The notes: generated from the letters alone by a model not told the origin. 45,960 nt of DNA from an uncultured Haloferula sp. (GCA_946885645.1 CAMPGU010000002.1:1-45960); one strand, 5' to 3'; shown: positions 1-8,046, counted from the first letter of the stretch. Numbers and translations: made by a program.

Positions 1-48
1 GAACGCGGAGCGGGCGTGGAATTCGGAAAATGGAAGCGTCCCTTTCAT
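1..48 (-). CDS. dnaE2: Error-prone DNA polymerase DnaE2, N-terminal fragment
   Basis: Only the first 16 codons are in the window; the gene continues leftwards. The minus-strand ATG at 48-46 is 8 bases after the imuB stop. The peptide reads FSEFHARSAF near its start, like the beginning of the PHP domain of DnaE2/DnaE-type polymerases (usually ELHARSAFSFL). Position as third gene after imuA and imuB matches the conserved mutasome cassette, in which DnaE2 does translesion synthesis with ImuB as the clamp-binding adaptor. The identity rests on this short stretch plus gene order. Confidence 0.75.
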   Translation of the reverse strand, partial: MKGTLPFSEFHARSAF

Positions 49-56
49 GTTTCAGG

Positions 57-1535
57 TCAGAAATAGACCCCGTCGATCAGCCAGCAGTCCGGCGGGCAGA
101 AGGCGAGGCGGAGTAAACGCTGATCCGCGAGACGGACATCCCATTCCAAGCGGCCCCAAGCCGTTTGCGGGTCCCACCAGTGCCCCGAATGCTTGAAAGG
201 GCCCCGATAGTCCGTGATCTGCCCGCGATAAGGCCCGGTGAGCAAAGCCAGCGGGCGCGGCAGGCCGGGCCCGGATTCAAAAGCCGCCGCCACTTTGCAG
301 GGTGGCCGGAAGCGGCGTAGCGGCACGGGGCAAGACGGCAGCGTACCGCCCTGCGCCGCCGGGGCCGTGCCATCCGCGGGACGGAGATGAAAATCATCCG
401 GGCGGTGATTCGCCGGGGGAGAGGGAATGCCGGCCTTGCCGGGGCCTAGCAAAGCTTCCAGTTGTGCCAGCGTGTCGGTCCAGCGTTCGGGCCGGGGCAT
501 TTGCCGGATGAACCAATCCTTCTGGGCGGCGGTGGGCAGGGCGGCTTCCGCATCGAGCGTGATGCCCGTGATGCCGCTTCCTGTTTTCAGGGAATCCAGC
601 AGGACCTGCACCGGTCTCAACAGCTCGCTTTCCTCCACGCGCGGCTCGGGCAGCCGGATGGTCCGCAGCAGACGCGCGCCTCCCTCCAGGTGGAAGAGGA
701 TGCGCAATTCCCGCGCCGCCACGTGCCGGGCCGCGAGCCGTGCGGAGAGGGCGTGCAGCAGGCGCTTGAAGGCGAAGACCAGCGTCTCGGCGGCAATGAC
801 CGGCTCCTCGAATTCCATCGATTGCTCCAGGCTCTCCGGCGGGCGATGCAGGCGCAGCAGGCGGCAGGTTTTCCCGTTCAGGAGATCGTGCCACTCTCCC
901 GCTTGGGGCCCCAGACGTTCGGCCAGCGCCTGCCGCGGCAGCCGCATGAGATCGCCCAAGGTTTCCAAGCCCCAATCTCCCAGCAAGGGCATGAAATCCG
1001 ATCCCTCCGGCAGATGGGCGAGGAGCCCGAGAGGCAGCCCGCCGATATCCGCCCGCGTGACATGCCGGCCGCTGCAACTGCCGTGCCGTACTGCCAGGCG
1101 CGCCAGATCCGGCGTGTCCGCCCGCACGTGGACCGGAAGCAGGTCTCCCATTTCCAGGAATCCCAGCCGTGCCGCGTGTCTGGAAGAAGTCCGGGAAAGA
1201 TCCAGCAGGAGCGTATCCCGGCCCGCGATTTCCAGATCCGGGGTGAGGCTTTCCCCGAGCGAGATCAGCTCGCTCAAAAGCGCGGCTTCGTTTTCCGGAT
1301 GGGGAGGCAACACTTGCAGGTCCGGGCAGCGGACCAAGGCGCGGTTGAGCGGCCAGCCCGTGTCGATTCCGGTCCCGCGCGCGATGTCGTTCACGGCCTG
1401 GAGCGACAGCTTCACCTTTTCGACCGCGATGTCCGGATCCAGCTCGAGCACCGCGCACGGCTTCTCCTTGCACGCGGGATTCGCGCGCAGGGCGGCAAGG
1501 ACACCCAGGTCCGGCAAGTGAAGGGCGGCAAACAT
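57..1535 (-). CDS. imuB: ImuB, catalytically inactive Y-family polymerase-like protein
   Basis: A 492-residue protein opening MFAALHLPDL, as ImuB proteins do. It keeps the Y-family fold but the two acidic clusters of active enzymes are degraded: the first motif reads LHLPDLGVLAAL instead of DMDAFYASVE, and the second GRDTLLLDLS lacks the SxDE pair. In known mutasomes ImuB is the non-catalytic hub that contacts the beta clamp and DnaE2 during SOS mutagenesis. The C-terminal part (about 390-492) is the less conserved tail. The ATG at 1535 lies 4 bases after the imuA stop; a GTG at 1550 would overlap imuA by 11 bases and is the alternative start. Confidence 0.9.
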   Translation of the reverse strand: MFAALHLPDLGVLAALRANPACKEKPCAVLELDPDIAVEKVKLSLQAVNDIARGTGIDTGWPLNRALVRCPDLQVLPPHPENEAALLSELISLGESLTPDLEIAGRDTLLLDLSRTSSRHAARLGFLEMGDLLPVHVRADTPDLARLAVRHGSCSGRHVTRADIGGLPLGLLAHLPEGSDFMPLLGDWGLETLGDLMRLPRQALAERLGPQAGEWHDLLNGKTCRLLRLHRPPESLEQSMEFEEPVIAAETLVFAFKRLLHALSARLAARHVAARELRILFHLEGGARLLRTIRLPEPRVEESELLRPVQVLLDSLKTGSGITGITLDAEAALPTAAQKDWFIRQMPRPERWTDTLAQLEALLGPGKAGIPSPPANHRPDDFHLRPADGTAPAAQGGTLPSCPVPLRRFRPPCKVAAAFESGPGLPRPLALLTGPYRGQITDYRGPFKHSGHWWDPQTAWGRLEWDVRLADQRLLRLAFCPPDCWLIDGVYF

Positions 1536-1539
1536 CGTT

Positions 1540-2166
1540 TCAGGTCGCACGTCGCATCCGTTCCGGCACGACCCGCAGCCGGGCGATCAATTCGCGGCGC
1601 GGGAGATCGAAATCCTCCAGCCCCAGCCGGGCGTTAAGCGAGACCCTGACGCCCGCGCACGGCACTTGGGGAAAAGACGACATCACCACCAGGCGGCAGC
1701 CGGAAGCTTCAGCCGCCAATTTCAGCCGCCACCACGCGGAGGCAGGGATGCCGTGGAGCTCCCGTCTCCCGATCCCGCAGGTATCCAGCAGGATGAAGGG
1801 GATATTCGCATCCCGCACCAGCAGATCCGCCGCTTTCAGCATTTCCAACGCCGTGGCACAGCGGACCCACACCAGCCGCGAGCAGGCCTCCTCCGTGAAG
1901 GAGGCGGGATCGAAGCCATCGCCGCCGTCCACCAGGATGAAATCCGGCAAGGCCGCCATCTCTTCCGGCTCCCCGAGCAAGCCGGCGACCAGCATTCCCA
2001 CGCCCGTTCCGATCACCTCGGAAACCGCTCCCGGCGGGAAAAATGCGGGATCAAAAGGCCGGTCCGGTTCCGCGTCCTCTTCCCGCGGCAGGGGGGGAAG
2101 CGCGTGCGCCTGCGGGAATTTTTCCCGCAGTTGCCTGCGCAAATCCTCGATCACCGGAGCGGCCAC
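1540..2166 (-). CDS. imuA: ImuA, RecA/SulA-like mutasome protein
   Basis: First gene of the imuA-imuB-dnaE2 operon; 208 residues, typical for ImuA. It shows the RecA-like core without a full Walker A (GAVSEVIGTGVGMLVAGLLG region around 46-66), followed by beta strands ending in LVVMSSFP around 160. ImuA is known to associate with ImuB and DnaE2 and to modulate RecA. The start is a GTG (2166-2164); no in-frame ATG lies upstream within the conserved region and the Shine-Dalgarno is weak. A LexA-like palindrome sits 28 bases upstream, so damage-inducible control is expected. Confidence 0.82.
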   Translation of the reverse strand: MAAPVIEDLRRQLREKFPQAHALPPLPREEDAEPDRPFDPAFFPPGAVSEVIGTGVGMLVAGLLGEPEEMAALPDFILVDGGDGFDPASFTEEACSRLVWVRCATALEMLKAADLLVRDANIPFILLDTCGIGRRELHGIPASAWWRLKLAAEASGCRLVVMSSFPQVPCAGVRVSLNARLGLEDFDLPRRELIARLRVVPERMRRAT

Positions 2167-2193
2167 CCCCGGAGTATGGCAGGTTTTTGGAAC

Positions 2194-2207
2194 TGTTCAA
2201 CCGAACG
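2194..2207. promoter_or_regulatory. LexA (SOS) box of imuA operon
   Basis: Read on the minus strand the site is CGTTC-GGTT-GAACA, an inverted repeat with the GTTC-N4-GAAC core. It differs at one position from TGTTC-N4-GAACA, the LexA motif I recall being reported for Verrucomicrobia. It lies 28-41 bases upstream of the imuA start, the right place for a repressor site over the promoter. Confidence 0.75.
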
Positions 2208-2322
2208 CTTTCTCCTGATTTCAATTTGACGGGAAAATCGCGCCTCCGGCTCGACCGCCTGCCAGCGGTTTGACTTGAGATCCTTTCCCGGCGACCGGGA
2301 TAGGATGGGTACGCGACGCTCC

Positions 2323-2862
2323 ATGAAACCCGCGCTCCTGTTGATCGACGTGATCAACGACATGGCATTTCCGGAAAGTGAAAAGCTCCTCAAGCATGCG
2401 CTGCCCGCCGCTTCAAAAATCGCCGCGCTCCGGAAGCGGATGAGACGCAGCGGCGTGCCTGTCATTTACGTGAACGATAATTTCGGGCACTGGCAGTCGG
2501 ATTTCCGGGCCCAGATCCTGCGCTGCATTTCATCGGAATCCCCGGGGCGGGAAGTCGCGGGCATGTTGTTGCCGGAGTCGGATGACTACTTCGTTCTCAA
2601 GCCGAAGCATTCCGGGTTCTATTCCACCTCCTTGGACGTGTTGCTACAGTTTCTCGCGGTGGACACTTTGATCCTCACGGGCTTTGCCGCGGACATCTGC
2701 GTGCTCTACACCGCGAACGACGCCTATATGAGGGACTTTTCCCTCATTATCCCCAGCGATTGCGTCGCCTCCGAAACGGAGGAAGGCACTTCAACGGCAT
2801 TGGAACACATGCGAAGCCGGCTCAAGGCGCGGGTGATCCTATCAAAGTCCCTGCGTTTTTAA
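2323..2862 (+). CDS. Isochorismatase-family cysteine hydrolase
   Basis: 179 residues with the isochorismatase-like alpha/beta fold. The catalytic triad is visible: Asp9 in LLLIDVIND, a lysine at 93 or 95 in VLKPKHSGFY, and Cys126 in GFAADICVLY. Relatives hydrolyse amides or isochorismate (nicotinamidase, ureidoacrylate hydrolase); the substrate here cannot be told. The start at MKPALLLID matches the family; in-frame ATGs at 2275 and 2305 would add residues without family support. It is transcribed divergently from imuA across a 156-base gap holding the LexA box. No sigma-54-like element was found upstream. Confidence 0.82.
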   Translation: MKPALLLIDVINDMAFPESEKLLKHALPAASKIAALRKRMRRSGVPVIYVNDNFGHWQSDFRAQILRCISSESPGREVAGMLLPESDDYFVLKPKHSGFYSTSLDVLLQFLAVDTLILTGFAADICVLYTANDAYMRDFSLIIPSDCVASETEEGTSTALEHMRSRLKARVILSKSLRF

Positions 2863-2865
2863 TCA

Positions 2866-2884
2866 TGCAATGACAGGGATTGCA
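2866..2884. other. Small hairpin downstream of isochorismatase gene
   Basis: TGCAAT-N7-ATTGCA inverted repeat starting 4 bases after the stop codon. It has no T-run on the plus strand and is followed by AAAA, so it is at best a weak terminator. Confidence 0.3.
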
Positions 2885-2945
2885 AAAGGCCGGGATTCGG
2901 GAGGATTGCGGGGAGAGGACCGGCTTTCCACCGCGGAAAGTCCTT

Positions 2946-2960
2946 TGGCACATCCCTAGC
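2946..2960 (+). promoter_or_regulatory. Sigma-54-like -24/-12 element
   Basis: TGGCACATCCCTAGC has the GG-N10-GC spacing and a perfect -24 TGGCAC. The predicted transcript start is near 2972, just before the ATG of an 8-codon mini-ORF coupled to the flavoprotein gene at 2999. Confidence 0.55.
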
Positions 2961-2975
2961 TCCTGGAGGAATCTC

Positions 2976-3002
2976 ATGCGGAACCTCAAGCTCGATGGAT
3001 GA
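2976..3002 (+). other. Leader mini-ORF (8 codons) coupled to next gene
   Basis: Encodes MRNLKLDG and stops in an ATGA overlap with the flavoprotein start at 2999. It has a strong GGAGG 6 bases upstream (2965-2969), whereas the main gene has no clear Shine-Dalgarno of its own. The layout suggests translational coupling; the same arrangement occurs at 42012. Expression is unproven. Confidence 0.4.
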
Positions 3003-3922
3003 ACGATCCCACCGCGATCCATGACACCATTATCGTGGGAGGAGGACCCGCCGGCCTGAGCGGGGCACTTCTGCTGGGCCGCTGCCGGCGGAAAGTGCTG
3101 CTTTTCGATGAAGGCCGGCCCCGCAATGAAGCGTCCCCCGCGGTGCATGCTTTCCTGGGTCACGAGGGAATCGCTCCCTTGGACCTCCTCGAACGAGGAC
3201 GGGATGAACTTGCCCGGTATCCGAATGTCGCAAGCTACAAACGCCGGGTGGAAAACATCGAGAAAGAGCCTGGTTTTTACAAGGTGATCGCGGATGACAA
3301 TTCGGAGTTCCGTTCGCGCGCCCTGCTTATCGCCACGGGATTGATCGACCACCTTCCCCGGGTGGACGGCATCGAAGATTTCTATGGCCATAGCGTGCAC
3401 CAGTGCCCGTACTGCGACGGCTGGGAAAATGCCGGTATGACCTTGGGCGCGATGGGCGCAGGGAACCAGGCTGCCGAACTGGCGCTGGAGCTTCTCCTCT
3501 GGAGCGACGATGTTTCGCTGTTCGTAAACGGGGATGCCCCCGCCCCGGAACTTGTCGGGAAACTCGAGCGCCGCGGGGTAAAAGTATTCGCCGATCCTCC
3601 TGTGAGGCTGGCGGGCGAAGCGAAGCGATTGTCCGCGGTGGAGCTCGCCGATGGCACCCGTGTGGCCTGCGACGCGCTATTCCTTCTATCCAAGCAAACG
3701 CAGCACGACGATTTCGCGGAGAGGCTGGGCTGCGAACTGGTGGATGGCTCGCAGGTGCACTGCGACGGCGACGGACGCACCTCGATGCCCGGCCTTTTTG
3801 TGGCGGGGAACGCCACCGAAGGCCTTCAACTGGCCATGGTCGCGGCCGCCGAAGGGCTGAAAGCCGCTGCCGCCATCAACGAGTGGCTGCTGGATGCCGA
3901 CGACCACGACTTCAACCGATAA
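2999..3922 (+). CDS. Thioredoxin-reductase-like FAD/NAD(P) oxidoreductase with CPYC motif
   Basis: 307 residues, the length of low-molecular-weight thioredoxin reductases. Residues 14-20 form the FAD-binding GGGPAG loop, residues 153-159 the second dinucleotide loop GAGNQAA, and GLFVAGNATEG near 263 closes the FAD site. The redox pair is Cys136 and Cys139 in CPYCDG, where classical TrxB has CATC; the Pro-Tyr spacer is glutaredoxin-like. It probably transfers electrons from NAD(P)H to a disulfide or peroxide-defence partner that I cannot name. It forms a unit with the helical protein 13 bases downstream, behind a sigma-54-like element at 2946. Confidence 0.82.
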   Translation: MNDPTAIHDTIIVGGGPAGLSGALLLGRCRRKVLLFDEGRPRNEASPAVHAFLGHEGIAPLDLLERGRDELARYPNVASYKRRVENIEKEPGFYKVIADDNSEFRSRALLIATGLIDHLPRVDGIEDFYGHSVHQCPYCDGWENAGMTLGAMGAGNQAAELALELLLWSDDVSLFVNGDAPAPELVGKLERRGVKVFADPPVRLAGEAKRLSAVELADGTRVACDALFLLSKQTQHDDFAERLGCELVDGSQVHCDGDGRTSMPGLFVAGNATEGLQLAMVAAAEGLKAAAAINEWLLDADDHDFNR

Positions 3923-3935
3923 CCCCCAATTCCCT

Positions 3936-4448
3936 ATGGACTCGGACTTGCAACGCTACCTCAACGATCACCTCGCGGGCTCCGCCGGTGCGGTGGATCT
4001 CATACAAACCCTCGCCGATACCTCGGAGGATCCGGGGGATGAATCCTTTTTCACGGAATTGAAAGCGAAGGTCGAAGAAGACCGGACGCTCCTGAAGGAT
4101 CTGATCGAAAAATTGGGGCATAGTAGCAGCGCCCTGCTGGAGGCCGCCGGCAATCTCACCGGCAAGGCCGGGCGCCTGAAACTCAAATGGGAAGGACTGG
4201 AGCCGGGGCGGCTGGGACGATTCGAGGCCATGGAGATGCTGTCGCTCGGGATCCAGGGTAAGCGTCTCCTGTGGCTCATGCTGGCGGAGCTCGCGCCTTG
4301 GATCCCGGAGTGGTCGGAGATCAATTTCGGGGATCTGGAACTGGAGGCGATCGCCCAGAGGGACGCCGTCGAAGCCCGGCGCATCGAAGCGGGGCTCGAC
4401 GGCTTGATCGACGCAGAGCGCCGGGCACAATCCGCACCCGGCCTCTGA
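3936..4448 (+). CDS. Helical protein of unknown function
   Basis: 170 residues, mostly charged amphipathic helices, no signal peptide or membrane segment. It opens with DLQRYLNDHLAGSAGAVDLI, followed by a helix rich in Glu/Lys (residues 45-65) and LGIQGKRLLWLMLAELAP near 108-125. Similar proteins, starting with a YLNDHLAGS-like motif, occur widely as hypothetical proteins in stress-related loci (from memory, no domain name). The ATG at 3936 is preferred over one at 3894 that would run back into the flavoprotein gene. Likely co-transcribed with that gene. The helix bundle could be ferritin-like but I see no convincing metal ligands. Confidence 0.75.
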   Translation: MDSDLQRYLNDHLAGSAGAVDLIQTLADTSEDPGDESFFTELKAKVEEDRTLLKDLIEKLGHSSSALLEAAGNLTGKAGRLKLKWEGLEPGRLGRFEAMEMLSLGIQGKRLLWLMLAELAPWIPEWSEINFGDLELEAIAQRDAVEARRIEAGLDGLIDAERRAQSAPGL

Positions 4449-4462
4449 GAGAGGAGGCAGCC

Positions 4463-5662
4463 CTACGCGGGCACCATGCCTCCCGCCATGCCGGGCTTGA
4501 TCACCACCTTGATACAGCCATCGCTCTTCGTCCGGAATTTCTCGTACGCCTCCGGAGCATCTTCCAAAGGAACCCGATGGGTAATCACGAAGGAGGGATC
4601 AATGTCCCCGGATTCGATCTTTTCCAGCAGCGGGCTCAGGTAGCGTTGCACGTGAGTCTGACCGGTCTTCACGGTGAGCCCCTTGTTCATCAGGGCTCCG
4701 AAGGGAACCTTGTCGAGCAGGCCGATGTAAACTCCCGGGATCGATAGAGTGCCCGCCTTCCGGCATGCCATGATGGCCTGCCGAAGAACGTGAGGGCGAT
4801 CCATCGAGAGGTGTATCGCCTGCTTGGCGCGATCGATCACCGCGTCCAAGGATCCCGAGCCGTGGGCCTCCGCTCCCACTGCATCGATGCAGCGGTCCGG
4901 CCCGCGGCCGCCGGTCATCTCGATCAGGCGGTCATGGATCGGGTCGTGGTCGAAATTCAGGATCTCCGCCCGGCCATGGCCGGCCGCCATGGCCAGCCGC
5001 TCCGGCACCCGGTCGATCGCGATGACCCGTCCCGCGCCGAACATCCAGGCACATTGGATCGCGAATTGGCCCACCGGGCCGCATCCCCAGACCGCGACGG
5101 TATCGCCCGGGGCAATGTCCGCATTTTCCGCTGCCATGTAGCCGGTGGGGAAGATGTCGGAAAGAAAGAGTACCTGATCGTCGCTGAGGCCGGACTCGAT
5201 CTTGATAGGCCCCACGTCCGCGTGGGGGACGCGCAGGTATTCCGCCTGCCCTCCCGGGTATCGCCCCAACATGGCCGAGTAGCCGAACAAACCCGCGGGT
5301 GCCTGGCCCATGGTCACCTTGGCAAGATCCGCACCGGGGTTGGTCGTATCACAGGCGGCGTAGAGCTCCTTGCGGCAAAAGAAGCAGCCGCCGCAGGCGA
5401 TCACGAAGGGCACCACGACGCGATCACCCTTCCTGAATTTCTTCACGGCGCTCCCGACCTCCACGACCACTCCCATCGGCTCGTGGCCGATGATGTCGCC
5501 CTCGTGCATGGCCGGCATCAAGCCATCGTAAAGATGGAGATCGGAGCCGCAGATGCCGCTGGCCGTGATCCGGATGATGATGTCCTTCGGGTCGAGGATT
5601 TCGGGATCCGGAACGGTGTCCACCCTCACGTCGCCGGTACCGTGCCAACATAGCGCTTTCAT
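4463..5662 (-). CDS. Zinc-dependent alcohol dehydrogenase (MDR family, formaldehyde-dehydrogenase-like)
   Basis: 399 residues. Catalytic zinc ligands are Cys38 (GICGSD) and His60-Glu61 (GHEP); the structural zinc site has Cys90, Cys93, Cys96 and Cys104 in CGGCFFC then C. The Rossmann loop WGCGPVG near 194 binds NAD(P). The long form with an insertion around 106-130 resembles glutathione-independent formaldehyde dehydrogenases and related threonine-dehydrogenase-type enzymes often found in stress loci. It likely oxidises or reduces a small alcohol or aldehyde. It follows the alpha/beta hydrolase by 24 bases on the same strand, so the two form an operon. It converges on the helical protein gene, 14 bases away. 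Confidence 0.88.
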   Translation of the reverse strand: MKALCWHGTGDVRVDTVPDPEILDPKDIIIRITASGICGSDLHLYDGLMPAMHEGDIIGHEPMGVVVEVGSAVKKFRKGDRVVVPFVIACGGCFFCRKELYAACDTTNPGADLAKVTMGQAPAGLFGYSAMLGRYPGGQAEYLRVPHADVGPIKIESGLSDDQVLFLSDIFPTGYMAAENADIAPGDTVAVWGCGPVGQFAIQCAWMFGAGRVIAIDRVPERLAMAAGHGRAEILNFDHDPIHDRLIEMTGGRGPDRCIDAVGAEAHGSGSLDAVIDRAKQAIHLSMDRPHVLRQAIMACRKAGTLSIPGVYIGLLDKVPFGALMNKGLTVKTGQTHVQRYLSPLLEKIESGDIDPSFVITHRVPLEDAPEAYEKFRTKSDGCIKVVIKPGMAGGMVPA

Positions 5663-5686
5663 GGTGATGATAGGGTTATCCGGTTG

Positions 5687-6469
5687 TCAGGCGCGGGCGG
5701 CGTTCAGGTGAGCCTCCAGCCAGTTGAAAACGGATTCGGCGACTTCCTCCCATCCGTCCTGATTGCAGATGAAGTGACCCCGGCCGGAGAATTCCTTGTA
5801 CTCGTGGTGCGAGCGCCCGTCCTTATAGGCGTGGGCGTTTCTCCTCACCAGGCTTGCAGGGATGATCTCATCCTTATCCGCACCGATCAGCAGCAAGGGG
5901 GCGTGGGGCTTGTTCAGATCGATCTCGCCTTCGCTGTCCCTGATATCGCGCAGGACCTGGCGGCTCTCGGGTACCACGTGGGCTTTCCAAGCCGCACCGG
6001 CGGCCGCCTCGGTCATCGTATTGCCGAAATTGCGGTAAAAGAGTTCGGCGGACATTTCGTAGGGTTCCTGTCCGGCAAAGGGGTTGGTGATCGACGCGCT
6101 GTTCCGGAGGAATCCCCAATCAAACGCCAACATGCCATTGGGAGCCACCGGGCAGATACCCACGGCGGCACGAACCAAGTCTTCCGCGAGAAATTTTTGG
6201 GCGAGGAGTCCTCCCAGCGAGTGTCCGATCACGATCGGAGGCTCCACTTCCGACGTTAACCGCTGGCGATAGTACTCGTGGAGATCCCGGAGGCACAAGG
6301 CGCCAAGTCCGGCGGGGATGTTCGCGCGGAGCCGGGCCGGCTCGCCTTCGTGGAAGGGCCAAGCGGGGGCTTCGCATTCAAAGCCGAGCACTTGAAAATA
6401 AGAGAGCCAATTCTCCCAGCTCCGGGGGGTGAGGAACATTCCGTGGATGAAGAGGATTTTCGGTTTCAT
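5687..6469 (-). CDS. Alpha/beta hydrolase
   Basis: 260 residues with the alpha/beta hydrolase fold. HGMFLTP near 10 forms the oxyanion-hole strand loop, Ser84 is the nucleophile in GHSLGG, an Asp in GADKDEIIP and a His in GRGHFI complete the triad. No signal peptide, so a cytoplasmic esterase, lipase or thioesterase; the substrate is unknown. The ATG at 6469 gives the family-typical MKPKILFIHG start; the reading frame stays open upstream but that stretch has no family character. First gene of a two-gene operon with the alcohol dehydrogenase. AAGGA lies 11 bases upstream, next to a possible sigma-54-like element. Confidence 0.85.
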   Translation of the reverse strand: MKPKILFIHGMFLTPRSWENWLSYFQVLGFECEAPAWPFHEGEPARLRANIPAGLGALCLRDLHEYYRQRLTSEVEPPIVIGHSLGGLLAQKFLAEDLVRAAVGICPVAPNGMLAFDWGFLRNSASITNPFAGQEPYEMSAELFYRNFGNTMTEAAAGAAWKAHVVPESRQVLRDIRDSEGEIDLNKPHAPLLLIGADKDEIIPASLVRRNAHAYKDGRSHHEYKEFSGRGHFICNQDGWEEVAESVFNWLEAHLNAARA

Positions 6470-6485
6470 GAAAGTGCTTGTCCTT

Positions 6486-6500
6486 GCTCGCGGCGTGCCA
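6486..6500 (-). promoter_or_regulatory. Possible sigma-54-like element within a palindrome
   Basis: TGGCACGCCGCGAGC on the minus strand, 16 bases before the hydrolase ATG. The -12 part is GAGC rather than TTGC. It overlaps an 8-bp perfect inverted repeat GCGGCGTG-C-CACGCCGC (6490-6506), which could instead be an operator or hairpin. Confidence 0.35.
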
Positions 6501-6506
6501 CGCCGC

Positions 6507-6892
6507 GGATGACGGGGCCCTTTCATCCCGCAAAGCGGACCGACTCCGCATAACTCCGGAGCTCTAATCCGATTCCCTATGGCTCCTGCCCGATCAAGTA
6601 CTACCCGTCGGGAATGGCCGCTCATGGCGGCGATCCGGAAACGCGCGATTCTATGAATGCCCTATGAGGAAGAATCGAATTTGTTTTGCTTGGTTCCATG
6701 AGCCTGACCCACCCCTCCACGGAAAGGGGAAACCGCCCGGGCGCGCCGGGGACCCGCTTGCCGAACCATTTCCTTTTCCGAAAAACGCCGCGCGGTTCAG
6801 TCACGATGGCCGCGAATGGAAGTTCCACTACGGTCCCCTCGAATGTCCCATCCGCGGGCAGCAGGCGGCGGAAACCAGAGACCTCCCGGAAT
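6507..6892. other. 386-base gap without a convincing gene
   Basis: Overlapping open frames exist on both strands (plus 6664-6906, minus 6622-6921), but neither has a good ribosome site, a recognisable domain or a clear advantage over the other. I see no terminator hairpin with a T-run here. Confidence 0.5.
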
Positions 6893-7579
6893 TCAGGGCG
6901 GAGTGATATCTCCCATATCACGACCTTCCTTACTCCCTATGCCAAGCTCCACCCATAGCACGGCTTCGCGCATCACGGCGGCCGCGTCCGGCAGGGATAG
7001 CTTCAGGCGGATGTTGTTGCGGTGGGCCTCGGCGGTGCGGTTGCTGACGTGGAGCTTCTCCGCGATTTGAGGGATGTTCAGACCTTCGCCGAGGAGCTGG
7101 AAAACCTCCAGTTCGCGATCACTCAGCAGAGCGAGCCCGTTGAGGGTCCTTTTGCCTTCTCCGGGAGCCATTCTCTTCAGGATGTGGCGGGAAGCGCGAT
7201 CGCTCAGGTAGAGGGCTCCGTCCATTACCGCCCGGATGGCGTTCAGAAGGACTTTGCTGTCGGCTCCTTTTATCAAGTAGCCCCGTCCTCCCGCTTGGAT
7301 CACCCGCTCCGCATAGAGCATCTCATCGTGCATCGAAAAGACGAGGATGGGCAATCCGGGGCAGAGGGCCCGCAGGTCCTTGATGAGTTCCAGGCCGCTC
7401 TTGTCGGGCAGGCTGATGTCCATCACCACCAGATCCGGCTCCACGACGGGAATTTGATCCAAGGCTTCCGCGGCCGTGGATACTTCCCCGCAGACATCCA
7501 TTCCCTGCTGTTGGGTAAGGATGTGGCGGAGCCCTCCCCGCAGCAGGGGATGATCATCGACTAGGAATATCCTGTTCAT
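6893..7579 (-). CDS. NarL/FixJ-type response regulator
   Basis: 228 residues: receiver domain (about 1-120) with acidic pocket DD (9-10), phospho-acceptor Asp54 in VVMDISLPD and a conserved Lys in LIKGA; LuxR-type helix-turn-helix (about 155-215) with RELEVFQLLGEGLNIPQIAEKLHVSNRTAEAH. Phosphorylation would promote DNA binding at target promoters. It is a close paralogue of the regulator at 12512-13162, sharing HDEMLYAERVI and the same layout. No kinase is adjacent on the same strand; the CheB-CheR kinase at 13222 is its paralogue's partner and could phosphorylate both. The MNRIFLVDD start is chosen over an upstream one. Confidence 0.9.
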   Translation of the reverse strand: MNRIFLVDDHPLLRGGLRHILTQQQGMDVCGEVSTAAEALDQIPVVEPDLVVMDISLPDKSGLELIKDLRALCPGLPILVFSMHDEMLYAERVIQAGGRGYLIKGADSKVLLNAIRAVMDGALYLSDRASRHILKRMAPGEGKRTLNGLALLSDRELEVFQLLGEGLNIPQIAEKLHVSNRTAEAHRNNIRLKLSLPDAAAVMREAVLWVELGIGSKEGRDMGDITPP

Positions 7580-7728
7580 CGGCACAACCACCGTTGAAGG
7601 AATGGTACGCTCCCGCCGCGAGGGGAGGCGAGCACTCCTTGCGGGAAATTTCCCGTCAGCCGGAGTGTTGCCGATGCACATTGCCGATCCTCAAATGCAG
7701 AATGCGGGGCAAGGGGTATCCGCAATTA

Positions 7729-8046
7729 TCAGGCGGACCGGCTGCCCCGGACCGTGGTGTCGATCCCGGCGATCCGGGGATCATAGGGATTGAAGTCCCT
7801 GCGGAGCACCGTGAATACCTCCGGCAAGACTTCGACATCCCGCATGCTGGCAAAGCGATAATATTCCCAGCCTTCCACCGGCCGGGTAGCCCAAGCCATC
7901 AGGACGAGAGCGTGGGTTTTGCGGAAGTTCCCGAGGAGGTAAGGCTCAGCCTCGACCCGTTCCTTCCGATACATGAATCTTAACTTTCGTTTTCGCGAGA
8001 TGGCTTGTCTCATTTCATCCAAACTCGCATAGGGAAGTATCGGCAT
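7729..8046 (-). CDS. Stand-alone WYL-like domain protein
   Basis: 105 residues. The pattern IxxKRKLRFMYRKERVEAEPYLLGN, then ALVLMAWATRP and YYRFASMRDVEVLPEVF, matches a WYL domain core: the Y-x-P-Y-x-L strand pair and the final strand ending in a Phe. WYL domains bind ligands, often nucleic-acid derived, and usually follow a helix-turn-helix; here there is none, so the protein would be a lone sensor or regulate through a partner. The minus-strand upstream region holds TATCTAT-like bases but no sigma-54-like element. Assignment is by pattern, so moderate. Confidence 0.6.
   Translation of the reverse strand: MPILPYASLDEMRQAISRKRKLRFMYRKERVEAEPYLLGNFRKTHALVLMAWATRPVEGWEYYRFASMRDVEVLPEVFTVLRRDFNPYDPRIAGIDTTVRGSRSA

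Noticed and set aside
394..1637. Long open frames antisense or shifted to imuB
   Set aside because: GC-rich third positions make long shadow frames; imuB explains the region fully.
3654..3668. TGGCAC-N8-GC match inside the flavoprotein gene (plus strand)
   Set aside because: The -12 part is GGCC rather than TTGC, no start codon or gene follows, and it encodes conserved codons.
5630..5660. TGGCAC match near the start of the alcohol dehydrogenase gene
   Set aside because: It is explained by the codons for Trp-His-Gly-Thr-Gly; the -12 part is GGC and no downstream gene start fits.
6622..6921. Open frames on both strands (minus 99 aa, plus 80 aa)
   Set aside because: The minus frame begins with GTG inside the regulator gene, the plus one lacks a ribosome site; neither has a domain. 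The region is more likely non-coding.
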